A stretch of DNA of 64,000 bases from an uncultured Prevotellaceae bacterium (GCA_945865175.1 CAMBDA010000007.1:1-64000); one strand, 5' to 3'; numbered from the stretch's first letter, positions 7,513 through 17,634 are shown. The notes: generated by a model not told the origin, from the sequence alone. Numbers and translations: made by a program.

Positions 7513-9645
7513 CTAACGAAGCTGGTTCCAGCGGGGAGGATCTTTATGGAGCAAGTGTCTGACAAAGAAGTCATAACGTTTGTGTTCACCAAAGGATTCA
7601 CCCATCGAATGGTGGGCACCGGGGACCACTACCAGTTCAAAGTCCTTGTCCGCACGAATGAGCGCATCGGCCAACTGCATGGTGCTGGCGGGATCCACAT
7701 TGTCGTCCATCTCGCCCACCATGAGCATGAGCGGGCGTTCCAGCAGATAGGCGTTCGCCACATTGCTGCTGGCCACATAGCTGCTGTCTACAGGCCATCC
7801 CATCCATTGCTCGTTCCACCATATCTTGTCCATCCTGTTGTCGTGACATCCGCACGCGCTGTAGGCGGCCTTATAGAAGTCACCATGAAAGAGCACCGCG
7901 GCTGTACTTTCCTGACCGCCTGCACTACAGCCGTAAATGCCCACACGGTCCACATCCATATAGGGATAGCGCGCAGCTGCGGCCTTTATCCATGCCATAC
8001 GATCGGGGAAGCCGGCATCACGCAGGTTCTTGTAGCACACTTCCTCAAAGGCCTTGCCCCGATAGCTGGTGCCCATTGCATCCAGCTGCACCACGATGAA
8101 ACCCAGTTCGGCCAGCGAAGAGGTGGTCCAGTTGTAGGGTGTGAACGACTTTGGCACATAGGCATCACCCGGACCTGCATAGATGTATTCCACTACGGGA
8201 TAGGACTGGCTGGGGTCGAAGTTGGTGGGCCGCTGGATGATGCCCCACATGAGCGTTTTCCCGTCTCGTCCGGGCGCGGCAAACACTTCTGGCGCCACCC
8301 ATCCCTCTGCCTTCAAGCGACTGATATCCGCCTGGGCCAGCTGCTGCTTATCCTGGGGGTTACGGGTGCTGCGTACCACGGTGGTCGGTGGCAGCTCTTG
8401 TGTGGACCAAGTATCCACGAGATAGGCATAATCGGGGCTGAACTGCACCTGATGGTTTCCCATCTCGGGTGTGAGACAAAGCAGGTGCTTCCCGTCCATA
8501 TCGATGCGGTAGTAGTGTAGCAGATAGGGGTCCTCATCCGGCTGCATGCCACTGGCCGAGAAATAGATGAACCCATTCTCCTCGTCCACGTGCTCCACCC
8601 TTCGCACCACCCATGGACCCTTGGTAAGCTGCTTTTCCACACGCCCACGCCTGAGATCTATCATATACAGATGGTTCCATCCATCGCGTTCGCTCATCCA
8701 TATCATCCGTTCACCATCCGAGAGCGTGTGCCGGAAATAGCGGTTATAGTTGACAAACGTGGTGCTGGTCTCGCTCACGAGCGTCCTCATCCTTCCCGTT
8801 TCGGCATCCATCTCCAGCACATCGAAGCGCTGGTGGCCACGCTGGTTATATTCGAAGGTGATGGCCTTCCCGTCAGCATTCCATGCCATGTTGCGGAGGT
8901 CATACTGATTGCAGATGGCCGATTCATCGGCACACGTACACCGGGCGGTGGCCACCTCAAAAATACAGGGTATGCGCTGGATGCGCTCGTCGCCCGGCTT
9001 GGCATATTCCTGCTGGTGCAGAATGGGCTGGAGCTGGTGGCGCGGACTGCTTTCCACATAATAGACATAGCGTTTCTGTGCCACCGGACGTATCTTGCAC
9101 ACGGCCAAATGGGTGCCTGCATCGTTCCACTGGATATACGCGCTGTAATAAGAGGAAAGGGTGCCGTCAAAGCTGAGCTGGCGCACCTGGCTTCCGTCGG
9201 GCTTGCTCACATGCACATTGTCATTGGCAATGTAAGCCACCCATGCACTGTCGGGCGAATACACACAGCGGGCACTCCGCTCATCGTCAGTGTTCATCCA
9301 ATGGCGTTGCAGGAGCTGAGGGCCTTGCAGGGTGGGTGCACTCCATGGTTGTGGGACATCCCGTCTTTCAGGTGCCTTCTTTTCTGGAGGAGGAGCGGGC
9401 GAAAAGGTGAGGTTTCCCTTTTCATCAACCGTTCCCGTGTAAGGTTTTCTTCCATCCTCACGTTGCACATAGCAGGAGAATGTGCGTGGACCGTTCCAAC
9501 GTACATCGGTGACAGCATCCAGGACCTTGTCGGCCGTAAACCTTCGCGGCAAGCCAAAGGCACGCTTGTAATCGTCCACTGAGCCTTGGGCCATAAGAGG
9601 GGCCACATCCAGAATGAAGAATGCAGCCATCATAAACTGTTTCAT
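7513..9645 (-). CDS. Secreted S9 family peptidase, DPP4-like
   Basis: The 710-residue protein starts with a signal peptide (about residues 1-19, ending LMAQ). A DPP-IV-type beta-propeller follows (to about 430) and then an alpha/beta hydrolase domain. The nucleophile lies in GCSAGG (about residue 577), the catalytic Asp in GEMDDNVDP (about 645) and the His in GAHHSMG (about 680). The family releases N-terminal dipeptides, often X-Pro, and in saccharolytic or asaccharolytic Bacteroidales feeds peptide uptake. The nucleophile motif has Cys-Ser-Ala in place of the usual Trp-Ser-Tyr of DPP4, which may shift specificity. The gene is monocistronic, divergent from menF, and shares a 123-bp promoter region with it. 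Confidence 0.85.
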   Translation of the reverse strand: MKQFMMAAFFILDVAPLMAQGSVDDYKRAFGLPRRFTADKVLDAVTDVRWNGPRTFSCYVQREDGRKPYTGTVDEKGNLTFSPAPPPEKKAPERRDVPQPWSAPTLQGPQLLQRHWMNTDDERSARCVYSPDSAWVAYIANDNVHVSKPDGSQVRQLSFDGTLSSYYSAYIQWNDAGTHLAVCKIRPVAQKRYVYYVESSPRHQLQPILHQQEYAKPGDERIQRIPCIFEVATARCTCADESAICNQYDLRNMAWNADGKAITFEYNQRGHQRFDVLEMDAETGRMRTLVSETSTTFVNYNRYFRHTLSDGERMIWMSERDGWNHLYMIDLRRGRVEKQLTKGPWVVRRVEHVDEENGFIYFSASGMQPDEDPYLLHYYRIDMDGKHLLCLTPEMGNHQVQFSPDYAYLVDTWSTQELPPTTVVRSTRNPQDKQQLAQADISRLKAEGWVAPEVFAAPGRDGKTLMWGIIQRPTNFDPSQSYPVVEYIYAGPGDAYVPKSFTPYNWTTSSLAELGFIVVQLDAMGTSYRGKAFEEVCYKNLRDAGFPDRMAWIKAAAARYPYMDVDRVGIYGCSAGGQESTAAVLFHGDFYKAAYSACGCHDNRMDKIWWNEQWMGWPVDSSYVASSNVANAYLLERPLMLMVGEMDDNVDPASTMQLADALIRADKDFELVVVPGAHHSMGESFGEHKRYDFFVRHLLHKDPPRWNQLR

Positions 9646-9676
9646 GAAAAATCAGGTATTAAGCATTATGTTTCTG

Positions 9677-9684
9677 CAAAATTA
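9677..9684 (-). promoter_or_regulatory. -7 promoter element of S9 peptidase gene
   Basis: TAATTTTG on the minus strand, 32 bases upstream of the ATG, with a TTTTG at 9702-9698 as a possible -33 element. Confidence 0.55.
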
Positions 9685-9739
9685 TAAAAAAAAAGGACAA
9701 AACGCAGGCACATGTCTTGCATGATAGGCCACTATTAAG

Positions 9740-9747
9740 TAACTTTG
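9740..9747 (+). promoter_or_regulatory. -7 promoter element of men operon
   Basis: TAACTTTG with TTGC at 9717-9720, 23 bases upstream, matches both promoter elements. It overlaps the TTG at 9745, which rules that codon out as the menF start. Confidence 0.7.
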
Positions 9748-9768
9748 CATAAAATTAACGAAAACAAC

Positions 9769-10833
9769 ATGCAGAGTATTGCCCTATACCGCCTACCACA
9801 CCACACAAGGCCGATGATTGTGGTGGCCGATGATGCCATGACAGCAGCGTTCACCAGCGTGGAGCACCTGAACGGACGTCAGGGGTTCGTTTTGTCGCCA
9901 TTCAAGTGCGACATCCAGCATCCGGTCATCCTCATCCAGGGCACTCCCCGACCCTACCAATGCGGAGAGCTCGACCATTATTCCTTTCATGAGGGGCCTG
10001 ACGCCACACCTGAGCACATCCAGAAGGACACTTACATGAAAGATTTCGACACATTTGTAGCAGCCATCAGGAAAGGCCGTTTCCAGAAACTGGTGCTGTC
10101 CCGCAACACCTCGCTTTCCCTGCCAGTACCTGGCCAGCACCCTGTACAGCTGTTTGAACGGGCATGTCATGCCTATCCCCGCATGATGATAGCCCTTGTG
10201 TCCACCCCGCACGCCGGCACATGGCTGATGGCCACACCCGAGGTGCTCCTTCAGGGAAAGGATGGCCAATGGCATACCATGGCACTGGCCGGAACCATGA
10301 AGCTTACCGAGGAAATGAATGACTTCGACGTTCCCATCGGCAACGTTTCAAGGCTACCCCAATGGCAGGAAAAGGACATAAGAGAACAGGATGTGGTAAA
10401 GGCTTATCTGCATGATTGTCTGTCAGAAATATCCACCTACATGAAGCAAGACTCCACCACCACAGTCCGGGCCGGTGCATTGCTTCATCTTCGCAACATC
10501 TTCACGTTCGGCCTTCAAGACAACCAGCACCTAGGCCACATCCTGGGCCGGCTCCACCCTACGCCTGCCGTATGCGGAATGCCCAAGCAGGAAGCTTTTC
10601 GCTTTATTCTGGAACATGAAACATGCAGGCGAAGTTATTACAGCGGCTTTGCCGGACTCCTGCAACCAGAAGGTGAGACACACATCTACGTGACCCTGCG
10701 GTGTATGCAATATCATCCCACCCATTGCACCCTTTATGCCGGAGGCGGACTGATGCCCGAGAGCAATATGGAGAATGAATGGACGGAAACGGCCTATAAA
10801 ATGGAAACAATGAAAGCATGTATAGTCAGATAG
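9769..10833 (+). CDS. menF: Isochorismate synthase MenF
   Basis: This chorismate-binding enzyme converts chorismate to isochorismate, the entry step of menaquinone synthesis. The conserved C-terminal half is present: FQKLVLSRN (about residue 105), ATPEVLL, ALAGT (about 173), the acidic run near HETCRRSYYSGFAGLL (Mg2+ and substrate loop) and TLRCMQ. At 354 residues it is shorter than E. coli MenF, as usual in Bacteroidales. The start is ATG 9769, because the in-frame TTG at 9745 lies inside the -7 promoter box. It is the first gene of the menF-D-B-C-E operon and overlaps menD by 16 bases. MenF is favoured over a salicylate synthase by this context. Confidence 0.9.
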   Translation: MQSIALYRLPHHTRPMIVVADDAMTAAFTSVEHLNGRQGFVLSPFKCDIQHPVILIQGTPRPYQCGELDHYSFHEGPDATPEHIQKDTYMKDFDTFVAAIRKGRFQKLVLSRNTSLSLPVPGQHPVQLFERACHAYPRMMIALVSTPHAGTWLMATPEVLLQGKDGQWHTMALAGTMKLTEEMNDFDVPIGNVSRLPQWQEKDIREQDVVKAYLHDCLSEISTYMKQDSTTTVRAGALLHLRNIFTFGLQDNQHLGHILGRLHPTPAVCGMPKQEAFRFILEHETCRRSYYSGFAGLLQPEGETHIYVTLRCMQYHPTHCTLYAGGGLMPESNMENEWTETAYKMETMKACIVR

Positions 10834-12485
10834 AAAGCATCAATATCCTCACCTCCCTCCTGTTGGCCCATGGGATAAGAGACGCCGTGGTATGTCCGGG
10901 TTCCCACAATGCACCCATCGTTCACAATCTCAACGAATGCGGCATGCAATGTGTTGCCGTCACCGATGAGCGTTCGGCCGGATTCTGTGCCATGGGCATG
11001 GCTTTACAAACAGAAAGGGCGGTGGTCGTGTGTGTAACTTCAGGCTCGGCCTTGCTTGGCCTGCTTCCGGCTGTGGCCGAAGCCCATTACCAGCACATCC
11101 CGATGGTGGTGGTTTCGGCCGACCGTCCGCAGGCATGGATAGGACAGCTAGACGGACAGACCATGCCACAGCCTGGGGCATTGGCTCCCTTCTCGCGCTG
11201 CAATGTGTCGCTCCCTGAAGTGAACGATGACCGGAGTCGATGGCATTGTAACAGACTGGTGAACGAGGCCTTGCTCGAAGTCTGCCATCACGGGAAAGGT
11301 CCGGTACACATCAATGTGCCGCTGAGTGAGCCTCTACATGTGTTTAACGTGCTGCAACTGACCTCCGAACGTGTCATACGCCGAATGGAAGCCATGGAGG
11401 CCTGCGGGTGCCCGAATACGATTCTCCCCCTGATGGAAACACTGGCCAGCAGCCAAAAGCCGATGCTCGTTGTGGGCCAATGCGGACCTAGTGACCTTCG
11501 GTTAAGTCCTGAATTGGTACAGGCATGGAAGCGCCATTGCGTGGTACTGAAGGAGTGTCTGGGTCCTGACGTGTTGGGCCGCACGGTATTTGAGCCCATT
11601 CTGGCGGACACAGACAGCGCAATGATGCCGGACATGGTGGTGTATGTGGGCGGGACAGTGGTTAGCAAGCAACTGAAAAGAATGCTCCGACAGTTGCCGG
11701 AAACACCCACATGGGTGGTGAACAGCAACGGCTGTGTTACAGACGTGACCATGCACACCACAGCCGTAGTAGAGGCGGATGCAGAAAAGGTGCTCCAATG
11801 GGCAGTCTCCTATCTGCCCGATGCTGACAGCGATTACCTCAGCTATTGGCATCACAGGCTCCATACCGCGGCCCTTATGACAGACAGCATGCCTCTGCCC
11901 TGGTCCCAGGCAACAGTTGTGAGGGCCCTGGAACAGGCGATTGGCCACAAGGACGCACACATTGCCTATGCCAACAGTTCTGCAGTACGTTTGGGCAATC
12001 TGTTTGCCAATGGCCACCGCCGCTGCAACAGGGGGCTCAATGGCATAGAGGGATCGCTCTCCACCACCGTGGGCATGGCGCTGGCCGACAGCAGCAAGCC
12101 CACCTACTGTGTGATAGGTGACCTCAGCTTCTTCTACGACCAAAATGCGCTGTGGATTCAAGGACTGCCCCGCTCCCTGCGCATCCTTCTGCTCAACAAC
12201 AGCGGAGGCGGCATCTTTGAACGGTTTGACGGGCTCAGGCAAAGCACGTCACGTGAACGGCTGGTGATGGCATGCCACCACACATCGGCCTATGGCATCT
12301 GCCAGTCCTATGGCATCTGCTACCGTTCGGCCACCGACTCCTCCACATTGGCAGCGGACATACAGTGGCTCACCAGTGAGGAAGACAACGGCCCACGATT
12401 GCTGGAAATGGTGACATCATCCGCCATGGACCAGCAGGCAATCATTCTAATTGAAAACTTTATAAAAAATCAAATAAACAATTGA
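10818..12485 (+). CDS. menD: SEPHCHC synthase MenD (thiamine-diphosphate enzyme)
   Basis: MenD adds the succinyl semialdehyde unit from 2-oxoglutarate to isochorismate. The 555 residues carry the hallmarks: [10 protein letters not shown] with the catalytic region near residue 27, [12 protein letters not shown] (cofactor-activating Glu near 51), [13 protein letters not shown], and the thiamine-diphosphate motif starting at GDLSFFYD and ending at [10 protein letters not shown]. Note that most MenD proteins read PGSRSAPL where this one has PGSHNAPI, a form common in Bacteroidetes. It overlaps menF by 16 bases and its stop is five bases before the menB ATG, so the genes are translationally coupled. 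Confidence 0.93.
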   Translation: MYSQIESINILTSLLLAHGIRDAVVCPGSHNAPIVHNLNECGMQCVAVTDERSAGFCAMGMALQTERAVVVCVTSGSALLGLLPAVAEAHYQHIPMVVVSADRPQAWIGQLDGQTMPQPGALAPFSRCNVSLPEVNDDRSRWHCNRLVNEALLEVCHHGKGPVHINVPLSEPLHVFNVLQLTSERVIRRMEAMEACGCPNTILPLMETLASSQKPMLVVGQCGPSDLRLSPELVQAWKRHCVVLKECLGPDVLGRTVFEPILADTDSAMMPDMVVYVGGTVVSKQLKRMLRQLPETPTWVVNSNGCVTDVTMHTTAVVEADAEKVLQWAVSYLPDADSDYLSYWHHRLHTAALMTDSMPLPWSQATVVRALEQAIGHKDAHIAYANSSAVRLGNLFANGHRRCNRGLNGIEGSLSTTVGMALADSSKPTYCVIGDLSFFYDQNALWIQGLPRSLRILLLNNSGGGIFERFDGLRQSTSRERLVMACHHTSAYGICQSYGICYRSATDSSTLAADIQWLTSEEDNGPRLLEMVTSSAMDQQAIILIENFIKNQINN

Positions 12486-12490
12486 ATGTT

Positions 12491-13312
12491 ATGAGAATAT
12501 GGAATAAAATTGAAGGATTCGATTTCAAAGAGATTCTGTTCGACGAATACAATCACATCGCCCGTATCACCATCAATCGGGAGCGGTGGAGAAATGCTTT
12601 CACTCCGCTCACCGTGGCCGAAATGTCACGTGCACTGAACCATTGCAGGGAGAACGGCAACATCCGTGTGGTGCTGCTCACAGGAGCCGGCGACAAGGCC
12701 TTCTGTGCCGGAGGGGACATGCATGTGAAGGGCCGTGGCGGATATGTAGATGACAACGGTGTGCCCCGACTCAATGTGCTGGATGTGCAGATGCAGATAC
12801 GCAGGATGCCCAAGCCTGTAGTGGCCATGGTGAACGGTTATGCCATCGGGGGTGGCCATGTGCTTCATGTAGTGTGTGACCTCACCATCGCTTCCGAAAA
12901 TGCCATCTTCGGCCAGACGGGCCCCAAGGTGGGCTCGTTTGACGCAGGTTTTGGAGCCAGCTATCTGGCACGCATTGTAGGGCAGAAAAAGGCACGTGAA
13001 ATATGGTTCCTGTGCAGACAGTACTCCGCTCAGGAGGCCTACGACATGGGGCTGGTGAACAAGGTGGTTCCTGCCGACAAACTGGAAGACACCTGTGTGG
13101 AATGGGCCGAAACCATGATGCTGCACTCCCCCCTTGCACTGCGCATGATCAAGTGCGGACTGAATGCCGAACTGGACGGACAGGCGGGTATACAGCAACT
13201 GGCGGGCGATGCCACCATGCTCTACTACACCATGGATGAAGCGCAGGAAGGGGGACGTGCCTTTCTGGAAAAAAGAAAGCCCGACTTTGACCAATATCCG
13301 ATGCTGCCATGA
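12491..13312 (+). CDS. menB: 1,4-dihydroxy-2-naphthoyl-CoA synthase MenB
   Basis: A crotonase-fold enzyme that closes the second ring of the naphthoquinone. Visible signatures are [25 protein letters not shown], the oxyanion-hole loop [31 protein letters not shown] and [15 protein letters not shown], all as in MenB rather than general enoyl-CoA hydratases. Length (273) matches the family. The start is ATG 12491; the in-frame TTG at 12482 is only nine bases upstream and overlaps the menD stop. The stop overlaps the menC ATG by four bases. Confidence 0.93.
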   Translation: MRIWNKIEGFDFKEILFDEYNHIARITINRERWRNAFTPLTVAEMSRALNHCRENGNIRVVLLTGAGDKAFCAGGDMHVKGRGGYVDDNGVPRLNVLDVQMQIRRMPKPVVAMVNGYAIGGGHVLHVVCDLTIASENAIFGQTGPKVGSFDAGFGASYLARIVGQKKAREIWFLCRQYSAQEAYDMGLVNKVVPADKLEDTCVEWAETMMLHSPLALRMIKCGLNAELDGQAGIQQLAGDATMLYYTMDEAQEGGRAFLEKRKPDFDQYPMLP

Positions 13313-14340
13313 GAATCCCTGCAACGTACAGCATACAACCCCGCACTTTTCACTTCCGGCAGCCGGCAGGCACATCCCGTGGTGTCTATACCACCAGAAA
13401 GAGCTGGATGTTGACCCTGAAAGCGGCTGACGGCACCGAGGGCAAGGGCGAATGTGCACCACTTCCCGACCTCAGTTACGACTGGCTGCCCGACTATGAG
13501 GAGAAATTGCAACGCTTCTGCCAGTTGCTCATCGAAAAAGGCAGCATCCCCGTAGCAGAGATGCTTCCCTATCCCTCCATGCTGTTCGGAATGGAAACCG
13601 CCATGCTGCACTTGCAGAGAGGGAGTGCAGCACTTCTTGACACCCCATGGAGCAGAGGCGAGGAAGGCATTCCCATAAACGGTTTGGTGTGGATGGGCCG
13701 CATAGATGAAATGATGGCCCGCATCCAGCAGAAACTGGACGAGGGATTTCAATGCATCAAATTGAAAATCGGGGCGTTGGGATGGAAAGAGGAGACAGCC
13801 ATGCTACAGCGCATCCGCCGTGAATATGACAAGGAGGAGGTGGAGCTGCGGGTAGATGCCAACGGCGGTTTCCTTCCCAATGAAGCACCGGATGTACTGG
13901 AGGTACTGGCCGCATACGGTGTGCACTCCATCGAGCAGCCCATAAGGGCAGGCCAATGGGACGAAATGGCACGCCTCTGCCGACAATCGCCTGTGCCCAT
14001 TGCACTCGACGAGGAACTCATAGGCTGGCACACAAGGAGCGAAAGGGCACACCTGCTCGACCACATCCGTCCGTCCTACATTATCCTGAAGCCTTCGCTC
14101 CACGGGGGGATGCAGGGCGTGAGAGAATGGGTAGAGCTGGCCAGCGAACGTGGGATTGGTTCCTGGATAACCAGTGCGCTGGAAAGCAACGTAGGCCTCA
14201 ATGCTGTGGCACAGCTTACAGCCAGCATCTATGGCCCGGGCATTTCTCTTCCACAGGGACTGGGTACAGGCATGCTCTATACCGACAATATCCCCTACCC
14301 CCTGGAAATGAGGGGACAAAAACTGTGGTTCAAGCCATGA
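13309..14340 (+). CDS. menC: o-succinylbenzoate synthase MenC
   Basis: An enolase-superfamily enzyme that dehydrates SHCHC to o-succinylbenzoate. The barrel ligands are visible in order: CIKLKIG (KxK acid/base lysine, about residue 148), RVDANGG (Asp, about 182), SIEQPI (Glu, about 208), ALDEEL (Asp, about 232) and [10 protein letters not shown] (second lysine, about 262). The 343-residue length is normal. The gene overlaps menB by four bases (ATGA) and menE by four bases, a continuous coupling through the operon. Confidence 0.9.
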   Translation: MRIPATYSIQPRTFHFRQPAGTSRGVYTTRKSWMLTLKAADGTEGKGECAPLPDLSYDWLPDYEEKLQRFCQLLIEKGSIPVAEMLPYPSMLFGMETAMLHLQRGSAALLDTPWSRGEEGIPINGLVWMGRIDEMMARIQQKLDEGFQCIKLKIGALGWKEETAMLQRIRREYDKEEVELRVDANGGFLPNEAPDVLEVLAAYGVHSIEQPIRAGQWDEMARLCRQSPVPIALDEELIGWHTRSERAHLLDHIRPSYIILKPSLHGGMQGVREWVELASERGIGSWITSALESNVGLNAVAQLTASIYGPGISLPQGLGTGMLYTDNIPYPLEMRGQKLWFKP

Positions 14341-15347
14341 CGGCAGACGAGTTCATCAAGGAATGGAACAGCGGATGTCCTGATGTGGAGGTCCATACGA
14401 GCGGCTCCACAGGTACGCCCAAGAAAATCCGGGCTTCCAAAAACCGCATGAGGGAGAGCGCACGCATCACCTGTCAATTCCTGGGATTGAAACAGGGCCA
14501 GCAGGCACTGCTATGTCTATCGCCCGACTATATAGCAGGTAAGATGATGATAGTGAGGGCACTGGAATGGGGGCTCAGGCTCTGCTGCATTCCTCCCTCC
14601 TCGCATCCTATGGCCGCAGAAAACCTGCCCGAGAAGGTGGATTTCTGCGCAATGGTGGCCATGCAGGTAAAGGCTTCCCTCCAGCAGGCAGATGAGCGTA
14701 GAAGGCTGATGGACATAGGCCACCTGATTGTGGGTGGAAGCGCCATAGACAAAACGCTGGAGGACGAAATGCGTGACTTCCCCAATGCTGTATGGAGCAC
14801 TTACGGCATGAGCGAAACGCTCTCCCACATTGCCCTCCGCCGGCTCAACGGCAAGGATGCTGAACCCTGGTACCGTCCCCTTCCAAATGTGGAGGTGGGA
14901 GTGGACGAAAGGGGATGCCTCACTGTGTATGCACCGCTGGTGTGCCCCACCCTGCTCCATACCAACGACATCGCGCAGGTTTCGCACGACAAAAAGGGTA
15001 CACGGTTCATAGTGACAGGTCGCATCGACAATGTGGTGGTGAGCGGTGGCCTGAAGATACAGATAGAGGAAGTGGAAGGCATGCTCGGTAATCAGCTGGA
15101 GAAACCGTTTGTGCTGACAAAGACCAAGGACACCCTGCTAGGAGAAGCGCTCTGTCTCCTCACTGAGGACACAGACATAAACAAGGTGGAGCAGCAATGC
15201 CTATCATTGCTACCCCACTATCATGTACCCAGAAATATCATTCATGTGCCTTCCATCCCGCTCACCGACAACGGAAAGCCTGCCCGAAAAAGGGCCGAGG
15301 GAATGGCAGAAAGCATGCTGGCTCAGGCCTCGCGCGAAGAAAAATAG
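14337..15347 (+). CDS. menE: o-succinylbenzoate-CoA ligase MenE, short form
   Basis: An adenylate-forming ligase that activates o-succinylbenzoate with CoA. It shows the AMP-binding P-loop HTSGSTGTPKKI near residue 20, STYGMSETLSHIALR, and the C-terminal hinge VTGRIDNVVVSGGLKIQIEEVE; the last lysine of the C-terminal domain is probably in NGKPARK. At 336 residues it lacks the N-terminal subdomain of the 450-residue E. coli enzyme, which is usual for Bacteroidales. A longer open frame begins at 13956, but the ATG at 14337 overlaps the menC stop (ATGA) and begins the homology, so it is the start. The 3' end overlaps the converging DHODH-like gene by 25 bases. Confidence 0.88.
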   Translation: MTADEFIKEWNSGCPDVEVHTSGSTGTPKKIRASKNRMRESARITCQFLGLKQGQQALLCLSPDYIAGKMMIVRALEWGLRLCCIPPSSHPMAAENLPEKVDFCAMVAMQVKASLQQADERRRLMDIGHLIVGGSAIDKTLEDEMRDFPNAVWSTYGMSETLSHIALRRLNGKDAEPWYRPLPNVEVGVDERGCLTVYAPLVCPTLLHTNDIAQVSHDKKGTRFIVTGRIDNVVVSGGLKIQIEEVEGMLGNQLEKPFVLTKTKDTLLGEALCLLTEDTDINKVEQQCLSLLPHYHVPRNIIHVPSIPLTDNGKPARKRAEGMAESMLAQASREEK

Positions 15348-16306
15348 CGCATAAACTGGGCACGCTCGAAGGTGCTGGTGTCACGCACATTCTTTTGGTT
15401 GAGACGGCCCCTGGCCTGCTCCACAGAGGCTATGCCCTTGTCTTCCAGCCATTGGGCAAGGAAACCGGTACTGCGCTGAATAAAGTCGGGGCCTTGCTCG
15501 TACAACGCACTACATACCTCTACAGCCGATGCACCGGCAAGAATGGTCTTCACCACATCCTCCGGCTGGTGTACGCCACCCGATGCCGCATAGGAAATCT
15601 GGGGCACCCGTGCCGAACTGATGCCAAGCCACCGCAAGGTGGACGTAAGGGCTGCCGGTGTGGTGAACACGCCTCCTGCACATTGCTTCACATGCTCAAT
15701 GTCGATGTCTGGCTGATACAAGCGGTTGAAGAGCACAACAGCGGATGCACCATGGGCATACAGCTGCTGGACGAGCGCCACGGGATTGGTGAGGTTTTCA
15801 CCCAGTTTCACAATGATGGGCAGTTTCACCTTCTGGCGAAGCATGTCTACAATCTCCACCTGACGCTTTTCATAGCTTCCGTAGGAATAATCCGTTTCGG
15901 TCTGGAGTGCCATCGTATTGACTTCCAATGCATCGGCACCCGCCTTCTCGATTTCCTGAGCAAACTCGGTCCAGCCTTCGCCCTGGTAACAGCTGATACT
16001 GGCAATCACAGGAATGGTGCACACCTCCTTGGTAGAGGCAATCAGCTGGAGATATTCACCCAGGTGATGGTTGCGCACATACTGTTCCAGATAGTCTATG
16101 CCATCATAATATCCGGCCTGCTGGTGGTCCATTGCTTTCACCTCGTGCAATATCTGTTCTTCGAAAAGCGATTTTAGCACTACGGCCGCGGCTCCGGCTT
16201 CTTCCAATTTCTTGTTTTTGACGGCACTGTCGGTGAGGCCCGAACTCGCCACTATGATAGGATTCTTCAACTTCAATCCTGCATAAACGGTTTTAATAGT
16301 ACTCAT
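15323..16306 (-). CDS. Dihydroorotate dehydrogenase-like flavoprotein
   Basis: The 327 residues form a DHODH/PyrD-class TIM barrel: GLKLKNPIIVASSGLTDS at the N terminus, VIASISCYQGEGW with the position of the class 1 catalytic cysteine, ADALEVN, LPIIVKLGENLTNP, and the FMN phosphate loop around AASGGVHQPEDVVKTILAGASAVEVCSAL. This family member is widespread in Bacteroidales and usually annotated as dihydroorotate dehydrogenase-like; pyrimidine genes are not nearby, so the true substrate is open. It converges on menE with a 25-base overlap and no terminator between them. Its promoter shares the region 16307-16458 with the metal efflux operon. Confidence 0.75.
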   Translation of the reverse strand: MSTIKTVYAGLKLKNPIIVASSGLTDSAVKNKKLEEAGAAAVVLKSLFEEQILHEVKAMDHQQAGYYDGIDYLEQYVRNHHLGEYLQLIASTKEVCTIPVIASISCYQGEGWTEFAQEIEKAGADALEVNTMALQTETDYSYGSYEKRQVEIVDMLRQKVKLPIIVKLGENLTNPVALVQQLYAHGASAVVLFNRLYQPDIDIEHVKQCAGGVFTTPAALTSTLRWLGISSARVPQISYAASGGVHQPEDVVKTILAGASAVEVCSALYEQGPDFIQRSTGFLAQWLEDKGIASVEQARGRLNQKNVRDTSTFERAQFMRYFSSREA

Positions 16307-16335
16307 TGATGCTGCATTTTTATATGAACAATATG

Positions 16336-16343
16336 CAAACTTA
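16336..16343 (-). promoter_or_regulatory. -7 promoter element of DHODH-like gene
   Basis: TAAGTTTG on the minus strand, 30 bases upstream of the ATG at 16306. Confidence 0.5.
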
Positions 16344-16401
16344 CATATAATTTCTGAGAAAACGGCACTTTACAGCAAAAAAAAGTTTCTGAAGCGCAAA
16401 T

Positions 16402-16416
16402 TGCAACCTAGTTGCA
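16402..16416. promoter_or_regulatory. Palindromic operator at metal efflux promoter
   Basis: TGCAAC-CTA-GTTGCA is a perfect 6-bp inverted repeat with a 3-bp centre. It lies in the -33 region of the promoter whose -7 box is at 16429-16436, so a bound repressor would exclude RNA polymerase. The shape fits a Fur/Zur-type or other dimeric metalloregulator site; which protein binds it cannot be told from this window. Confidence 0.6.
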
Positions 16417-16428
16417 CCACATAAAAGC

Positions 16429-16436
16429 TATCTTTG
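16429..16436 (+). promoter_or_regulatory. -7 promoter element of metal efflux operon
   Basis: TATCTTTG, a perfect -7 element 23 bases upstream of the ATG at 16459, directly downstream of the palindromic operator. Confidence 0.65.
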
Positions 16437-16458
16437 CAAACAAAAACAGCGAAACACA

Positions 16459-17616
16459 ATGAAAATATATCACAAAATCCACATGAAACAGTACATGATG
16501 AGCCTAGGGCTTGTCTGCCTGACTGCCTGCCACAGTCATGACAGCCATACGCACACAGCAACCGATGAGGACACCCACAACCATCCAGCTCATGCCGGAC
16601 TGGTGGAGATGTCCAAGGACGAAGCACGATTGGCTGGAGTGAAGACCATCCAGGTGGAACCTGCTGCCTTTGTGGAAACGCTTACTGTGGGCGGACGTAT
16701 CACAACGGTACCGACTGAAACATTCACGCTCACAGCCACCACCCCCGGCATCGTGCGCACCCATGCTTCGCTCATACCAGGATATGCTGTGTCAAAGGGG
16801 CAAGCACTCTTCACCTTGTCATCCGACCGCATGATTGAGGGAGACCCTGTGAAGAAGAGCGGTATCGCCTACGAAGCCGCCAAGGCAGACTATGAACGCA
16901 AAACCAGACTCCTGGCCGAAAAGATTGTTACCCAAACCGAATGGAATGCCGCTCGCGAACGTTATGAGACCGCACGCGTGGCCTATGAGGCCACCATGGA
17001 CAAGGATGGACACAACGGACACGTAATAGCCGCTCCTGCATCGGGCTATATCGTGGCCTGTATGGTGAACAATGGCAGCTACGTGAATGCAGGTGAGCCT
17101 GTGGCTGTAATGGAAAAGGGCAACAGGATGATGCTGGAAGCGGATGTCCCCATGAGCCACCAGTCGCTGGCCGTGGCGTGCAAGGGTGCATTCTTCAAAC
17201 CCGAAGGTGCTGCGGGAATGCTCGACACGGATAGTCTCAATGCCGTCCTGCTCACCCATGGCAAAGGCATGCGTGCCGAACAGGGCTATCTTACCTTGCG
17301 ATGGGAGATGGACCGCAATGCCGAGGCCTTCCCCGGAAGCTATGCCACGGTGTACGTGAAGGGTGCGGTCCAAGAAAATGCCTTGTCGCTTCCCATACAG
17401 GCACTGACCGAGGAGTCGGGCACATATTATATATATGTAAAGACCGCAGCCACACACTACGAAAAGCGGAAGGTGGTAAAAGGAGGTACCGATGGCACAC
17501 GTGTGGAAATAGTGAAGGGCCTGAAAGCCGGCGACAATGTGGCTGTAGAGGGTGTGGCAGCCATTCGCCAGGCTGGGAACGGACGTACAGTGGAAGCACA
17601 TGCGCACAACCATTAA
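16459..17616 (+). CDS. RND efflux periplasmic adaptor lipoprotein (CusB/CzcB-type)
   Basis: The 385-residue protein links an inner-membrane RND pump to an outer-membrane channel. It starts with a lipoprotein signal (LVCLTAC, Cys near residue 24), then a histidine-rich stretch (HSHDSHTHTATDEDTHNHPAH), and ends with HAHNH, both likely metal-binding. The core shows the membrane-fusion pattern: a barrel-sandwich half near residues 70-120, an alpha hairpin (KADYERKTRLLAEKIV), the second half IAAPASGYI, and a C-terminal domain VVKGGTDGTRVEIVKGLKAGDNV. It is the first gene of the operon, followed by the pump after 18 bases. The His-rich ends argue for a transition metal substrate. Confidence 0.85.
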   Translation: MKIYHKIHMKQYMMSLGLVCLTACHSHDSHTHTATDEDTHNHPAHAGLVEMSKDEARLAGVKTIQVEPAAFVETLTVGGRITTVPTETFTLTATTPGIVRTHASLIPGYAVSKGQALFTLSSDRMIEGDPVKKSGIAYEAAKADYERKTRLLAEKIVTQTEWNAARERYETARVAYEATMDKDGHNGHVIAAPASGYIVACMVNNGSYVNAGEPVAVMEKGNRMMLEADVPMSHQSLAVACKGAFFKPEGAAGMLDTDSLNAVLLTHGKGMRAEQGYLTLRWEMDRNAEAFPGSYATVYVKGAVQENALSLPIQALTEESGTYYIYVKTAATHYEKRKVVKGGTDGTRVEIVKGLKAGDNVAVEGVAAIRQAGNGRTVEAHAHNH

Positions 17617-17634
17617 AAAAAGAAGCTGACAGCT

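Noticed and set aside
13956-14336. Long 5' extension of menE inside menC
   Set aside because: The added residues are out-of-frame menC sequence; homology to MenE starts at the ATG overlapping the menC stop.
15323-16306. Assignment as pyrD of pyrimidine synthesis
   Set aside because: The family resemblance is to DHODH-like proteins of unknown role and no pyr genes are near, so a symbol is not justified.
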